Numbered from the stretch's first letter, positions 35,638 through 45,404 are shown. The stretch: DNA of 64,000 nucleotides from Tenacibaculum holothuriorum (GCF_002120225.1 NZ_LAPZ01000013.1:1-64000); one strand, 5' to 3'. Notes: generated by a model from the letters alone, not told the origin. Translations and numbers: made by a program.

Positions 35638-36273
35638 TTAAACAATTTTAAAGTAAATAAGTAACATGCTAATTGAATTCATCATTCCATGCACATAGAT
35701 ATTTAGCCATAAATTTCTATTATTTGCTAAATAAATAATGGCTAAAAACACTCCTGCTGTTCCTGTTAATAATTGTCCTGAAATTCCTTGATAACTATGA
35801 AGAAATCCAAATAAAAATGATGAAAATAGAACCCCGATAATCAATCCAATTTTTTTAGGAAATAAACTTTCGAAGGTTTTCAATAAAAAGCCTCTAAAGA
35901 TTGTTTCTTCTAACAATCCACCAACAAACCATCCAATAGCTAAACTGATGGTAAAGGCTTTTAAGTTTCCACGAACCAAATCAAAAGGGCCTAAATTTAT
36001 TGGAGCATTTGTAAACCAAACGATAACTGGGTATAACACAAAATGAGCAGCAATTTGAATTAAAATAGCATACCCCAAAGAAATCGGTAAAAGCTTTAAG
36101 TGCGATTTATTGTTTTGGAATAAATCATTAAAATCGCTATTGAGATTTGAGAATACAAATACTACAATAACTAAAAAAGCCAAAAGAAGATTTACATAAG
36201 GATTGTTTATTAGAATAATTAAACCTAATACAATGCTTAAAACTACAATGTTTATGTAAATCTTCTTTGTCAT
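35638..36273 (-). CDS. CPBP family intramembrane metalloprotease (copy 2)
   Basis: 211 residues, shorter than copy 1. Motifs LLEETIFRGFLL (EExxxR) and FGFLHSYQGI carry the catalytic Glu and His. Paralogous to the neighbouring CPBP protein. It lies 11 bp after the 275-residue secreted protein gene on the minus strand. Confidence 0.85.
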   Translation of the reverse strand: MTKKIYINIVVLSIVLGLIILINNPYVNLLLAFLVIVVFVFSNLNSDFNDLFQNNKSHLKLLPISLGYAILIQIAAHFVLYPVIVWFTNAPINLGPFDLVRGNLKAFTISLAIGWFVGGLLEETIFRGFLLKTFESLFPKKIGLIIGVLFSSFLFGFLHSYQGISGQLLTGTAGVFLAIIYLANNRNLWLNIYVHGMMNSISMLLIYFKIV

Positions 36274-36284
36274 TTTAATATAGA

Positions 36285-37112
36285 TTATTTTCTAACATCT
36301 GTTGAAGTATCAACCACTGCATTTTTAGGTTTTATCATTCTGCTTTCATCAAACTTTTCATTCATTTTAAAATTATAAATGGCGTGATCTCCGTATTGTT
36401 CTTTTAAATCTAAACTATTAGTGGTCATTAAAACAGGATATTTTAATCCATTAATGTCTGCCGTATAATTGTTGATTCTTAAAAGAGGACCAAAAACTTT
36501 CTTGTCTTTAGGCAATTTTAAAATATCTAACAAAGGACCATAACCAACCGTGTATTCATATCCGCTTAAGATGTAATTTTGAGCATCAATATAAAGTGTA
36601 TAAGTATCTCTTATTGATTTTCCTAATATTGGAATTTTAGTATAAGTCATTTTAATTTTATAGACTTCATTTTTAAAAGCAGGATGTTTTAATTTTTTTA
36701 CTTCTCCCAATTTTACATTAGCATCTTGTGTTAACCAAGGAAGATTCAAATAGTAAAAAAACACAGAATGTTGATGATTTGGAGGATTACCAACTCGCCA
36801 ATTTACACCCCAAGCCTCTTTACCATCGTAAGACATTTGAGAGCCTACTAATGGCCAATCTTGATAAGAACGTCTAGTTTTCATATCTACGGTTTGGTCA
36901 TTAATCCAAAATCTTAAAAAGCCAAGAGATTTACTATACATTGCAGTTGTAAAACTGAATGTTTTAAGGTTTTTCCATTTCTCATAACCACCATGAGCTT
37001 CCATCATTTTTTCAATAACATCTTTGGTTTCTTTTGAAGCGTATTTTTGTTGTCCAAAACTATTTCCTACAACTAAAAAAACGACTAATAATCCTATAAT
37101 TTTTGTTTTCAT
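36285..37112 (-). CDS. Secreted LolA-like/DUF protein, unknown function
   Basis: 275 residues with a signal peptide ending NSFGQ. The opening DVIEKMMEAHGGYEKWKNLKTFSF and beta-strand-rich body resemble the outer-membrane lipoprotein-sorting (LolA-like) superfamily seen in many Bacteroidota. It is the first gene of a minus-strand run including two CPBP proteases and a phosphodiesterase-like lipoprotein. Function unknown. Confidence 0.65.
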   Translation of the reverse strand: MKTKIIGLLVVFLVVGNSFGQQKYASKETKDVIEKMMEAHGGYEKWKNLKTFSFTTAMYSKSLGFLRFWINDQTVDMKTRRSYQDWPLVGSQMSYDGKEAWGVNWRVGNPPNHQHSVFFYYLNLPWLTQDANVKLGEVKKLKHPAFKNEVYKIKMTYTKIPILGKSIRDTYTLYIDAQNYILSGYEYTVGYGPLLDILKLPKDKKVFGPLLRINNYTADINGLKYPVLMTTNSLDLKEQYGDHAIYNFKMNEKFDESRMIKPKNAVVDTSTDVRK

Positions 37113-37141
37113 AATTTCTGATTTTTAAATAATTATTGGGT

Positions 37142-37149
37142 CAAAATTA
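37142..37149 (-). promoter_or_regulatory. -7 box for the LolA-like/CPBP operon
   Basis: TAATTTTG on the minus strand, exact TAnnTTTG, 29 bp before the ATG at 37112. Confidence 0.45.
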
Positions 37150-37255
37150 GAACACTAATCACCTGAAAAGAAGCCTTTTGTTGTGAATGGCAATTAAAGA
37201 TGTAAGCAACAGTGTAAAGTAGTATTTCGGTAATTAATTTTAGTACTTTTACACT

Positions 37256-38347
37256 ATGGCTATCTTATCTAAATATAAATTAGAGGTTCCTAAAAAGTAT
37301 GTTTTTATATCTGCTTTACTTTTCAGTTTTGCTGTCATTTTACAAGTAGTAAATGCAGAACCAGAAATAAATGCGCTAGTTTATATTAGACATATTACTT
37401 TATTTACAGCTGTATATTTATTTTGGGCTTTAACTATAGATTATCTTTGCGGTGTAGTAAAACCTTTTGATGAGAACAAACCGAAATTCACTCAGTTTTT
37501 AGAACGTTTTATTTCTGCAACTATATTGGTACTTTTAAATCTAATTGTTACCAATGTATTGTATTATACTATCCTTATAATCTTTACCAATTTTACTTTT
37601 GCTGAAGTTTATGATGATTTTTCGCCGTATTTACTAAAATCAATTTTAATCAGGTTTTTAGATGTAATAATTATTGGTGCTGTTTTAAAAATTATTGAAG
37701 CCTATCAAATTGTTCAAAAGCAAAAATTAAAAGTAGTTTCACTTGAAAATAAATTACATTTATCTCAACTGGAAGCTTTAAGAAATCAATTAGACCCACA
37801 TTTTTTATTTAATACGTTACATACTTTAAATACGCTGATTGGTTATGATGATAAAAAGGCAAGATCTATGGTAGTTAAGGTAACCAACTTGTTACGTAAA
37901 ATTCTAGATAAAAGAGAAAAACATTTAATAACTTTTGAAGAAGAATTAGAGTACTTTACAAGTTATTTAGATATTGAAGAAGAACGCTTTCACGACAGGT
38001 TAGAAGTAACAATTGATGTTGAAGATAGAACTTTATCTGTTATGGTTCCCACATTAATTTTACAACCTTTAATAGAAAATGCATTTAAACATGGAATATC
38101 TCAAATTGAAGACAAAGGAAAAATCAGTTTAGAAGTAAAACTTCAAGAAAGATTTCTTGTTATAAATTTATCAAACTCAATTCCTAAAAAGAATCATTCT
38201 TCAGTAATTAATTCAACTAGAGTTGGATTGACAAATTTACAAAGCAGATTACAACAAGTTTATGGAGATGATTTTAAGTTTTCTACAAAAAAGAAGAACG
38301 ACATGTTTTCGGTAACTATTAAAATTAATGAAATTCAAAAAGTATGA
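37256..38347 (+). CDS. LytS-type sensor histidine kinase
   Basis: 363 residues. Four hydrophobic segments in the first 150 residues form a membrane sensor. A short coiled coil leads to the His_kinase domain, LEALRNQLDPHFLFNTLHTLN, with the phospho-acceptor His before FLFN, then HATPase_c with LIENAFKHGI. It overlaps the response regulator by 4 bp, giving a complete two-component pair. Confidence 0.93.
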   Translation: MAILSKYKLEVPKKYVFISALLFSFAVILQVVNAEPEINALVYIRHITLFTAVYLFWALTIDYLCGVVKPFDENKPKFTQFLERFISATILVLLNLIVTNVLYYTILIIFTNFTFAEVYDDFSPYLLKSILIRFLDVIIIGAVLKIIEAYQIVQKQKLKVVSLENKLHLSQLEALRNQLDPHFLFNTLHTLNTLIGYDDKKARSMVVKVTNLLRKILDKREKHLITFEEELEYFTSYLDIEEERFHDRLEVTIDVEDRTLSVMVPTLILQPLIENAFKHGISQIEDKGKISLEVKLQERFLVINLSNSIPKKNHSSVINSTRVGLTNLQSRLQQVYGDDFKFSTKKKNDMFSVTIKINEIQKV

Positions 38348-39099
38348 GATTATCAGTTTTAGTTGTTGATGATGAACCACACGCAAGAAGGCATATAAAG
38401 AACTTACTTTCTAAAGATGATGAGGTAGCAATTGTATACGAATGCAAAAACGGAAAGGAAGTATTGAATTTTTTGAAAAATAAAATTCCAGATATTATTT
38501 TTTTAGATATTAATATGCCTGGAATTAGTGGAGTAGAAGTAGCAGATAAATTAAAAAATACTGAGTCATTAATTATTTTCTCAACCGCTTACGATCAATA
38601 CGCATTAAAAGCATTTGAACTTGAAGCATTTGATTATTTACTAAAACCTTTTGAAGACCAACGTTTTTATGATGTTTTACAGAGAGCGAAAACTTCAATA
38701 GAAAAAGAGAAACAAGCAAGTTTTAGTCAAAGATTTGCTAGTTTGTATAAAGAATATAATAATTCTTTAACACCGCATTTATCAGAGTTTGTAATTAAAG
38801 ATAAAGGTTTTGAATATAAAATTCATACTGATGAAGTTTTGTATATAGAAGCTAGCTCTGTGTATGTGTTAATTCATTTAAAAGATAAAAATATACTATA
38901 CAGAACAGCTATAAATTTATTGGAGCAGCAATTACCTTCTAATTTTATTAGAGTACATCGATCATTTATTTTAAATACAGATTTTGTTAAAAAAGTTAAG
39001 TATTTAAATAATAGTACATATTCTTTAACAATAGAAAATGAAGATGTAATTATTTCTAGTAGAAAATATAAAGAAGCAATTAGTCGAAAATTTAGTTAA
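38344..39099 (+). CDS. LytTR-type response regulator
   Basis: 251 residues. The receiver domain (1-120) has acidic pocket DDEP, phospho-acceptor Asp in PDIIFLDINMPG (near 56) and the switch KPF. The LytTR DNA-binding domain spans about 150-250, with VLYIEASSVYVLIHL and NFIRVHRSFILN. Works with the LytS-type kinase upstream. Likely to act on nearby envelope or redox genes such as the DJ-1-like gene 34 bp downstream (inference). Confidence 0.94.
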   Translation: MRLSVLVVDDEPHARRHIKNLLSKDDEVAIVYECKNGKEVLNFLKNKIPDIIFLDINMPGISGVEVADKLKNTESLIIFSTAYDQYALKAFELEAFDYLLKPFEDQRFYDVLQRAKTSIEKEKQASFSQRFASLYKEYNNSLTPHLSEFVIKDKGFEYKIHTDEVLYIEASSVYVLIHLKDKNILYRTAINLLEQQLPSNFIRVHRSFILNTDFVKKVKYLNNSTYSLTIENEDVIISSRKYKEAISRKFS

Positions 39100-39133
39100 T
39101 AGTATTTATTTTTAGATACTCAAAAAGTAAATC

Positions 39134-39871
39134 ATGAAAAAAATAATCATCCTTCTTTTATTGATAATAAGCGTTTCTTGTGTTAAGGAGCCTAAAACAA
39201 AAGCTAAAGAAGTAGTAGCTAAAAAAGTATTTCCAGAATTAAAACCAAATCGATACAATGTTGCTTTTTTAATAATGGATGGAACATTTAATACAGAATT
39301 AACGGCTCCGTTTGATATTTTTCAGCATACGATTTTTAGAGAGGGAATTAAACCGATGAATGTTTTTACGGTTGCAGATACTGACAAACCGATTACAACT
39401 TTTGAAGGAATGAGAATTCTACCAGATTTTAATTATCTAAAAGATTCATTGCCTAAGATTGATATTTTGGTAGTTCCGTCTGCGGAACATCATTTAGATA
39501 CTGATTTAGAGAATACCGCAATGATTGATTTTGTAAAGAAAATAGATAAAGAAGCACAATTTGTAACTACTCATTGTGATGGTGCTTTTGTATTGGCAAA
39601 AGCAGGAGTTTTAAACGGAAAGGTTTCTACAACATTTCCAAGTGATATTGATAAAATGAGAACGATGTTTCCTGAATTAGATATTCGTAAAGATGTTTTA
39701 TTTGTTCATGATGGAAAATACATAACATCAGCAGGTGGAGCAAAATCTTTTGAAGCAGCATTATATTTATGTGAATATTTATACGGAAAAGAAATTGCTA
39801 AATCTTTAGCAGGAGGTTTAGTAATTGATTGGTATGTAGAAAAAGTTCCGCATTTAATTTTGAACGATTAA
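39134..39871 (+). CDS. DJ-1/PfpI family lipoprotein
   Basis: 245 residues with a lipoprotein signal (ISVSCVK). The DJ-1/PfpI domain has the nucleophile elbow Cys in TTHCDGAFVLAKAG, and SAGGAKSFEAALYL further on as in GATase1-like transcription regulators lacking their HTH. Its export as a lipoprotein is less usual for this family. It follows the two-component pair and ends in a strong terminator. Confidence 0.85.
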   Translation: MKKIIILLLLIISVSCVKEPKTKAKEVVAKKVFPELKPNRYNVAFLIMDGTFNTELTAPFDIFQHTIFREGIKPMNVFTVADTDKPITTFEGMRILPDFNYLKDSLPKIDILVVPSAEHHLDTDLENTAMIDFVKKIDKEAQFVTTHCDGAFVLAKAGVLNGKVSTTFPSDIDKMRTMFPELDIRKDVLFVHDGKYITSAGGAKSFEAALYLCEYLYGKEIAKSLAGGLVIDWYVEKVPHLILND

Positions 39872-39875
39872 TAAA

Positions 39876-39903
39876 AAAGGCAACCATTTTGGTTGCCTTT
39901 CTC
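39876..39903. terminator. Terminator between DJ-1 gene and M61 peptidase
   Basis: AAAGGCAACC, loop ATTTT, GGTTGCCTTT: a perfect 10-bp stem with A and T tracts, usable by both convergent genes. Confidence 0.85.
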
Positions 39904-39922
39904 GTTTTTATACTAAAATAGT

Positions 39923-41782
39923 TTAGTTTTTTAACCAAGCATTTCTTAAAATTACTTTAGAATCGTTAGCTGGTAATTCTTCTAATACTAAACCAGAACT
40001 TTCATAAGTAGGTTGTGCATAATCACCTTCTAGTTTTACTAATTGCCCATCTCTAGTAACTTCCATAGTAATTTTATCTCCAGCTTTCCATTGCATTGTT
40101 TTTCCTATGATTGGACGAGCATTTGCTAAAGATACTTTTTCTCCATTTACAGATTCTAAAACATCACCAGCTTTAATACCTAAAGCAGTTAAAGCGGTAT
40201 TTGTTCTTGGAGTAAAGAAGATTTTTTTATCACTATTTACAGAAATAAAAGGTTGTCCTTTTGCGTCAATAAAATACGCTGAATTTTTAGTTTCAGTTTT
40301 CTTTTTAATTCCAACTTTATCAAAATATATATCATAATTAATCGGAGTAGCTCCTTCTACATGTGTAGCAAAGAACTCACCAACTTTAGGGTTAGTCATT
40401 TTTACAATTTCAGCAATAATTTCATCGTCTTTAAATGGTTTATGCGCTCCATATTTATTAGATAAATCTCTCATCAAATCACGTAAACCATACTTTCCGT
40501 TAGTTTCTTCACGTAAAATAATATCTAAACACATTCCTATCAATGCTCCTTTCATATATACATTTGAGTAGTTAGAAGCATATTTTTTATCTAAAATATT
40601 TTTACTCATTTTAGTAAAAGACATATCATCTTTAAAGCGCTTAGAAGTAGCAATTTTACCTTGCATTTTTGTAATAAACTGCTCCGGAGTAATTAAACCT
40701 TGATTTACTTGAAATAAGTTAGCAAAGTATTCAGTAATTCCTTCATACATCCATAAATGTTTAGACATATTAGGCTCGTTAAAGTTAAAGTTATGAATCT
40801 CTTCTGAGTGAACCGATAACGGAGATACAATATGGAAAAACTCGTGAGAAACTGTTCCGTTAATCATTCCGTCAGCTAATTGTTTTTTTGAATAAGTTTC
40901 AGGATATACAACCGTGGTAGAAGAAAGATGCTCTAATGCCCCAAAACTTTGCCAGTTGTATACTTTAGGATCAAATAAATACAATAAGATGTTATACTCT
41001 TTTGTAGTTTTAAATCCTTTTAAAAAGTTACTTTGAGCTTGTACCATTTTCTTTAAATCAGCTTCCATGTCCTTTGCAGAATGAACACCGTTTGGAGAAT
41101 ATACAGCAAGTGTAACATCAATTCCGTCAACATTAAAACTAATAGAATTTAATGGCGCATACATAATTGGGTTATCAGAAACTTCATCATAACGAGAAGC
41201 AGTAAATACATCTTTAGTATTTTCTTCTTTCGTTGTGTTTTTATTAATTAAAGAAGTTGTTTCATATAAGTTTGACGGATGTAAAACGGTAATTTCATAT
41301 GGAGTTTCTTTCTTTCCTTTAAAATAACCAATAAAACCAGGTAGGTTTAAGAAAAAGTTTTTCCCTTTTTCAATGTTAGTTCCTGCCATTACATAAATAC
41401 CATGTTTAGCTTTTGAATCGAAAGTATCATCTACTTGATAAGATAACTTATCCATTTTCGTAGCATTGGTAATTTCCCAAGAATTTTCATCAAGTTGTTT
41501 TACTGCTAACTCTTTTCCATCGTAATCAAAAGCTTTAAAATTAGATACGAATTGACCATAGTTACTCATAGCATAAGTACCAGGAACAATTGCTGGGATT
41601 TGATATACGACAGTAGATTCTTTAAGTTTTTGAGGATCTATTTCTACTTGTACCTTATCGTCAACTACATTATTAATATCAATAGTTGCCTCTATTAAAG
41701 GGTTAGTGTCTGTTAAATTTTTGGTTGAAGAACAGCTAGCTAAAAGTGCTAAAGAAGCTAGTCCGAGTATGATTTTTTTCAT
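39923..41782 (-). CDS. M61 family metallopeptidase with PDZ domain, lipoprotein
   Basis: 619 residues with a lipobox (LLASCSS). The N-terminal beta domain is followed by the M61 catalytic domain, with the zinc motif HEFFHIVSPL near residue 313, and a C-terminal PDZ domain at about 500-590 (FTPRTNTALTALGIKAGDVL). Family members include glycyl aminopeptidases acting at the cell envelope. It is divergent from YgiQ. Confidence 0.92.
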   Translation of the reverse strand: MKKIILGLASLALLASCSSTKNLTDTNPLIEATIDINNVVDDKVQVEIDPQKLKESTVVYQIPAIVPGTYAMSNYGQFVSNFKAFDYDGKELAVKQLDENSWEITNATKMDKLSYQVDDTFDSKAKHGIYVMAGTNIEKGKNFFLNLPGFIGYFKGKKETPYEITVLHPSNLYETTSLINKNTTKEENTKDVFTASRYDEVSDNPIMYAPLNSISFNVDGIDVTLAVYSPNGVHSAKDMEADLKKMVQAQSNFLKGFKTTKEYNILLYLFDPKVYNWQSFGALEHLSSTTVVYPETYSKKQLADGMINGTVSHEFFHIVSPLSVHSEEIHNFNFNEPNMSKHLWMYEGITEYFANLFQVNQGLITPEQFITKMQGKIATSKRFKDDMSFTKMSKNILDKKYASNYSNVYMKGALIGMCLDIILREETNGKYGLRDLMRDLSNKYGAHKPFKDDEIIAEIVKMTNPKVGEFFATHVEGATPINYDIYFDKVGIKKKTETKNSAYFIDAKGQPFISVNSDKKIFFTPRTNTALTALGIKAGDVLESVNGEKVSLANARPIIGKTMQWKAGDKITMEVTRDGQLVKLEGDYAQPTYESSGLVLEELPANDSKVILRNAWLKN

Positions 41783-41889
41783 GATTGTATTTTGTTATAG
41801 TTGATTTGTATCTACAAAAGACGATATGTTACAAACTATGTTACATTTTTAACATCTTATTAAGAGATACAACCTAAGTGAAAACGTTG

Positions 41890-41897
41890 TACCTTTG
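41890..41897 (+). promoter_or_regulatory. -7 box of the ygiQ-like gene
   Basis: TACCTTTG, exact TAnnTTTG, ending 7 bp before the ATG at 41905. This placement also shows that the in-frame GTG at 41878 cannot be in the mRNA if this promoter is used. Confidence 0.5.
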
Positions 41898-41904
41898 CAA
41901 CGGC

Positions 41905-43854
41905 ATGAGAATTAGACGACTTTCAGATTGGTTACCTACTACGAACAAGGAGGTGAAGTTAAGAGGATGGGATGAATTAGACGTAATCCTATTTAGTGGA
42001 GATGCATATGTAGATCATCCAGCATTTGGTCCTGCAGTAATTGGGCGTATTTTAGAGAGTTACGGATTGCGTGTAGCTATTGTACCACAACCTAGTGTGC
42101 ATGATAATTTACAAGACTTTACAAAGTTAGGTACACCTCGTTTATTTTTTGGTGTAACTGCAGGTTGTATGGATTCTATGGTAAGTAACTATACGGCAAG
42201 TAAACGTCGTAGAGATAAAGATGCCTATACACCGAATGGAGACAAAGGTTTTAGACCCGATTATGCTACTACGGTTTATACTAAAATTCTAAAAGAAAAA
42301 TTTCCAGAGGTGCCTGTATTAATTGGAGGTATAGAAGCTTCGTTACGTCGTGTAACGCATTACGATTATTGGTCTAATAAATTGATGCCTTCTATCTTAG
42401 AAACTTCGGGAGCTGATATGTTGGTGTATGGAATGGGAGAACAACCCTTACGTGAAGTTGTAGAACTTTTACAAAAAGGAATTCCGTTTTCTAGTTTAAA
42501 AACCATTAAGCAAACAGCAGTTTTATTAGAAGAAGGAGAGAAGGTACCTAAGAATAAGAACTGGCAAGATGTTGAAATTTCTTCACATGAAGTTTGTTTA
42601 AAGAATAAGAAAGCCTACGCTTCTAATTTTAAAGTAATAGAGCAAGAGTCTAATAAATTATATGCTCGTAGAATTTTTCAAGATGTAGGAAGTAAAAAGT
42701 TAATGATTAATCCGCCTTATCCAACCATGACGGAAAAGGAGATTGATGGTTCTTTCGATTTACCCTACACAAGAATGCCACATCCAAAGTACAATAAGCG
42801 TGGAGCTATTCCTGCTTATGAAATGATTAAGTTCTCGGTAAATATTCACCGAGGATGTTTTGGAGGATGTAGTTTTTGTACCATTTCAGCACATCAAGGA
42901 AAGTTTATTGCGAGTAGAAGTCAGGAATCTGTTTTAAAGGAAGTTGATGAACTGACAAAGATGGATGATTTTAAAGGGTATCTATCTGATATTGGTGGAC
43001 CTTCGGCAAATATGTATCAAATGAAAGGAAAGGTTCAGGCTATTTGCGATAAATGTGTTGCGCCTTCTTGTATTTCGCCAGTGATTTGTAGTAATTTAGA
43101 TACTTCTCATAAACCATTAACAGAATTATATCAGGCAGTTGATAAACATCCGAAGATTAAAAAATCTTTTATAGGTAGTGGAATTCGACATGATATGTTG
43201 GTGCCTGAATTCAATAAAAATGCTGATCCTAAAGAATTAGATGCATATACTGAAGAGGTAATGACAAAGCATGTTTCTGGGCGTTTAAAAGTAGCTCCAG
43301 AGCATACATCAGATCCCGTATTGAAGCTAATGCGTAAGCCATCATTTACGTATTTTCATAAGTTTAAGGAACGTTTCGATAAGATTAATAAGCGTAGGAA
43401 ATTAAATCTTCAGTTAATACCGTATTTTATTTCTAGTCACCCAGCCTGTGAGCCAGAAGATATGGCAAATTTAGCAGCTGAAACTAAAGATATGGGATTT
43501 CAATTAGAGCAGGTACAAGATTTTACACCTACGCCTATGACGGTTGCTACAGTGATTTATTATAGCGGTTATCATCCGTATACTTTAAAAGAAGTAAAAA
43601 CTCCAAAGACAAAAAAGGAGAAACTAGATCAACATAAGTTTTTCTTTTGGTATAAGAAGGAAAATAGGCAGTGGATTAAAGATAAACTTACTAAAGTAGG
43701 TCGTACAGATTTATTGCAAAAGTTATTGCCGCCAGATAATTCTTGGAGAAAAAACAAACCAGGTAAGGCTAAAAATACATTTAACGATGCGGTAACTTTT
43801 AAAGATAAACCATCGAGAAGAAAGAATAAAGGGTTTAAGAAAAAAAGAAGATAA
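41905..43854 (+). CDS. YgiQ family radical SAM protein
   Basis: 649 residues from ATG at 41905, with a GTG 27 bp upstream rejected because the family opening RRLSDWLPTTNKEVKLRGW begins here. The N-terminal B12-binding-like domain is followed by a radical SAM core with CxxxCxxC in RGCFGGCSFCTIS near 318, and the UPF0313 C-terminal region. The tail is lysine-rich (RRKNKGFKKKRR). Function unknown in the family. Confidence 0.93.
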   Translation: MRIRRLSDWLPTTNKEVKLRGWDELDVILFSGDAYVDHPAFGPAVIGRILESYGLRVAIVPQPSVHDNLQDFTKLGTPRLFFGVTAGCMDSMVSNYTASKRRRDKDAYTPNGDKGFRPDYATTVYTKILKEKFPEVPVLIGGIEASLRRVTHYDYWSNKLMPSILETSGADMLVYGMGEQPLREVVELLQKGIPFSSLKTIKQTAVLLEEGEKVPKNKNWQDVEISSHEVCLKNKKAYASNFKVIEQESNKLYARRIFQDVGSKKLMINPPYPTMTEKEIDGSFDLPYTRMPHPKYNKRGAIPAYEMIKFSVNIHRGCFGGCSFCTISAHQGKFIASRSQESVLKEVDELTKMDDFKGYLSDIGGPSANMYQMKGKVQAICDKCVAPSCISPVICSNLDTSHKPLTELYQAVDKHPKIKKSFIGSGIRHDMLVPEFNKNADPKELDAYTEEVMTKHVSGRLKVAPEHTSDPVLKLMRKPSFTYFHKFKERFDKINKRRKLNLQLIPYFISSHPACEPEDMANLAAETKDMGFQLEQVQDFTPTPMTVATVIYYSGYHPYTLKEVKTPKTKKEKLDQHKFFFWYKKENRQWIKDKLTKVGRTDLLQKLLPPDNSWRKNKPGKAKNTFNDAVTFKDKPSRRKNKGFKKKRR

Positions 43855-43863
43855 TAAAGAAAT

Positions 43864-43896
43864 AAAAAGAGTTTAAATTATTTTAAACCCTTTTTT
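43864..43896. terminator. Convergent terminator after ygiQ-like and DUF2971 genes
   Basis: AAAAAG-a-GTTTAAA, loop TTAT, TTTAAAC-c-CTTTTTT. It lies between the two stop codons and closes the minus-strand cassette starting at the 46199-46230 promoter. Confidence 0.7.
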
Positions 43897-43907
43897 ATTA
43901 TTAGTGT

Positions 43908-44741
43908 TTATCTATATGAGGCTTTTGATTGATTGATTTCAACATGGTTTAGAGTTTCAATATTTAAAAGAGTTTTAAGTTCAGAAGAATTAATTTCACA
44001 TTTAGGTCCCAAGACAACCTCTTTAATAGAATTGCTTTTTATTGGAAATTCAAAGTATGATGTTAGTTTATTGCCTGTCATTCTAAACTTAATAGGGTCA
44101 AGAGAATTATTTGTAGCGGTATAATTGTCTTGATTTATAGAGAAATGTGGAGTGTAAACAATCCTGACTTCTTCTTCTTCAATAAATGCAGGATTTTTAT
44201 GCATTGAAGCTATAATTAATGCTTCAATAGATTTATTATGATGATAAGCAGAACCGGGGCGCACGAGTTCTCCCTCTGCATTTTTTTCGTTACAAATTAG
44301 CTCTACAATAGATTTTGCTTCCATATTTTGTTTAGTTTTATCATAACAGACATCAAGAAGTCTTAAATCTATATTATTATCTAGCGAAGAAACTGTTGAG
44401 GTATTGTTTATATTCAAGGAGCCTCTGTCTATACCAATTGCAACACCTTTTCCATCCGAAGCATAAGCTCGCCATTGGCTCAATTTATCTTTAGCATTGG
44501 AAAAACAGCAAATATAAGGGCCAATGTTTGCATTATAAACTCTTTCTTTGAAGCTATTCAATAGCCCCGAGTTTTCTTCATCTTTAACTTTGTCTACCTC
44601 TTTGTTTATTAAATTTAAAAACCAATCTATTTCCAGATAATCATTCATATAGTTTATCTTAGATAACCAAAGTTTTTTGTTTTGAATAATATTTATAAAG
44701 GCAATAGGATCACAATAATGATAAATTAAATTAGAACTCAT
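43908..44741 (-). CDS. DUF2971 domain protein
   Basis: 277 residues. YHYCDPIAFINIIQNKKLWL and ICCFSNAKDKLSQWRAYA, then GKGVAIGID, are the hallmarks of DUF2971, a cytosolic family of unknown activity that is often found in accessory and defence regions. It is the last gene of a four-gene minus-strand cassette (SLATT, DUF2188, TIR-like, DUF2971), 45 bp after its neighbour. No catalytic site can be proposed from sequence alone. Confidence 0.85.
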   Translation of the reverse strand: MSSNLIYHYCDPIAFINIIQNKKLWLSKINYMNDYLEIDWFLNLINKEVDKVKDEENSGLLNSFKERVYNANIGPYICCFSNAKDKLSQWRAYASDGKGVAIGIDRGSLNINNTSTVSSLDNNIDLRLLDVCYDKTKQNMEAKSIVELICNEKNAEGELVRPGSAYHHNKSIEALIIASMHKNPAFIEEEEVRIVYTPHFSINQDNYTATNNSLDPIKFRMTGNKLTSYFEFPIKSNSIKEVVLGPKCEINSSELKTLLNIETLNHVEINQSKASYR

Positions 44742-44786
44742 ATTAATCTTGAATTTAGATTAAATATTATTTAAATGATGATATAA

Positions 44787-45404
44787 TTAATTATTTTCTC
44801 TACTAGTTAACCATTCGTTGATATGATGGCAGAGTTCTTCCCAAGGCATTTCATCAATATCTTCTTTACTTAATTCATATTCTTGTGCTATAAAGTAAAA
44901 ATCGCCATTAAACTCATTGTATAAACGCCAAATTTTATTGGCACTATCAATTTGTTCGTTTTTTATTTTACGAACCCAGTTTCTAAACTTACGAATAGCA
45001 ACTTCAGGAGAATTATTATGAATTTCAATATCATTGCCTGATAAATCAGAAATTGCTCTTTGGTAACGGTAACGCTCTTTGTCGAGAATTAATAGATATT
45101 TATTGCGCATTTTTTCTTCACCATAAACTTTGCAACCTATATCCATACCTAGTTCAAAAGGCATATTAAAACGAGCTAATTGATTTTTTTTAGTAGATTC
45201 CATTCTCGATAAATCGTGAATACTAAATTGAGCTTGAGCGATGAGGTTTTGAATTCCTGAAACTCTAGAGTCTGCAGAATTTACAGTTTCTGATAATAAT
45301 GGGTTAAACCCTAAGTAAACAGCACTAAAAACAATTGCTTTGAGTATAGGTTTGTATTCGTTGTCGAAAGGACAATTAATAAAGAGGTTACTTTCGAAAG
45401 CCAT
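44787..45404 (-). CDS. TIR- or nucleoside-deoxyribosyltransferase-like protein
   Basis: 205 residues. The motif order is INCPFD (9-14), an R-containing loop near 44-48, IHDLSR (62-67) and RFNMPFELG (78-86). This resembles the TIR / nucleoside 2-deoxyribosyltransferase superfamily, where the Glu in the FELG segment (Glu84 here) attacks or activates the N-glycosidic bond. The basic helix following (RKFRNWVRKI) is a possible nucleic-acid contact. In a conflict system it could produce or degrade a nucleotide signal or NAD (inference). It starts 5 bp after the DUF2188 gene. Confidence 0.5.
   Translation of the reverse strand: MAFESNLFINCPFDNEYKPILKAIVFSAVYLGFNPLLSETVNSADSRVSGIQNLIAQAQFSIHDLSRMESTKKNQLARFNMPFELGMDIGCKVYGEEKMRNKYLLILDKERYRYQRAISDLSGNDIEIHNNSPEVAIRKFRNWVRKIKNEQIDSANKIWRLYNEFNGDFYFIAQEYELSKEDIDEMPWEELCHHINEWLTSRENN

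Noticed and set aside
35628..35645. TTG start for CPBP copy 1 overlapping the other CPBP gene
   Set aside because: An ATG 10 bp downstream of the neighbouring stop gives a normal N-terminus.
41878..41904. In-frame GTG start upstream of the ygiQ-like gene
   Set aside because: The -7 box at 41890-41897 overlaps these codons and the family N-terminus begins at 41905.
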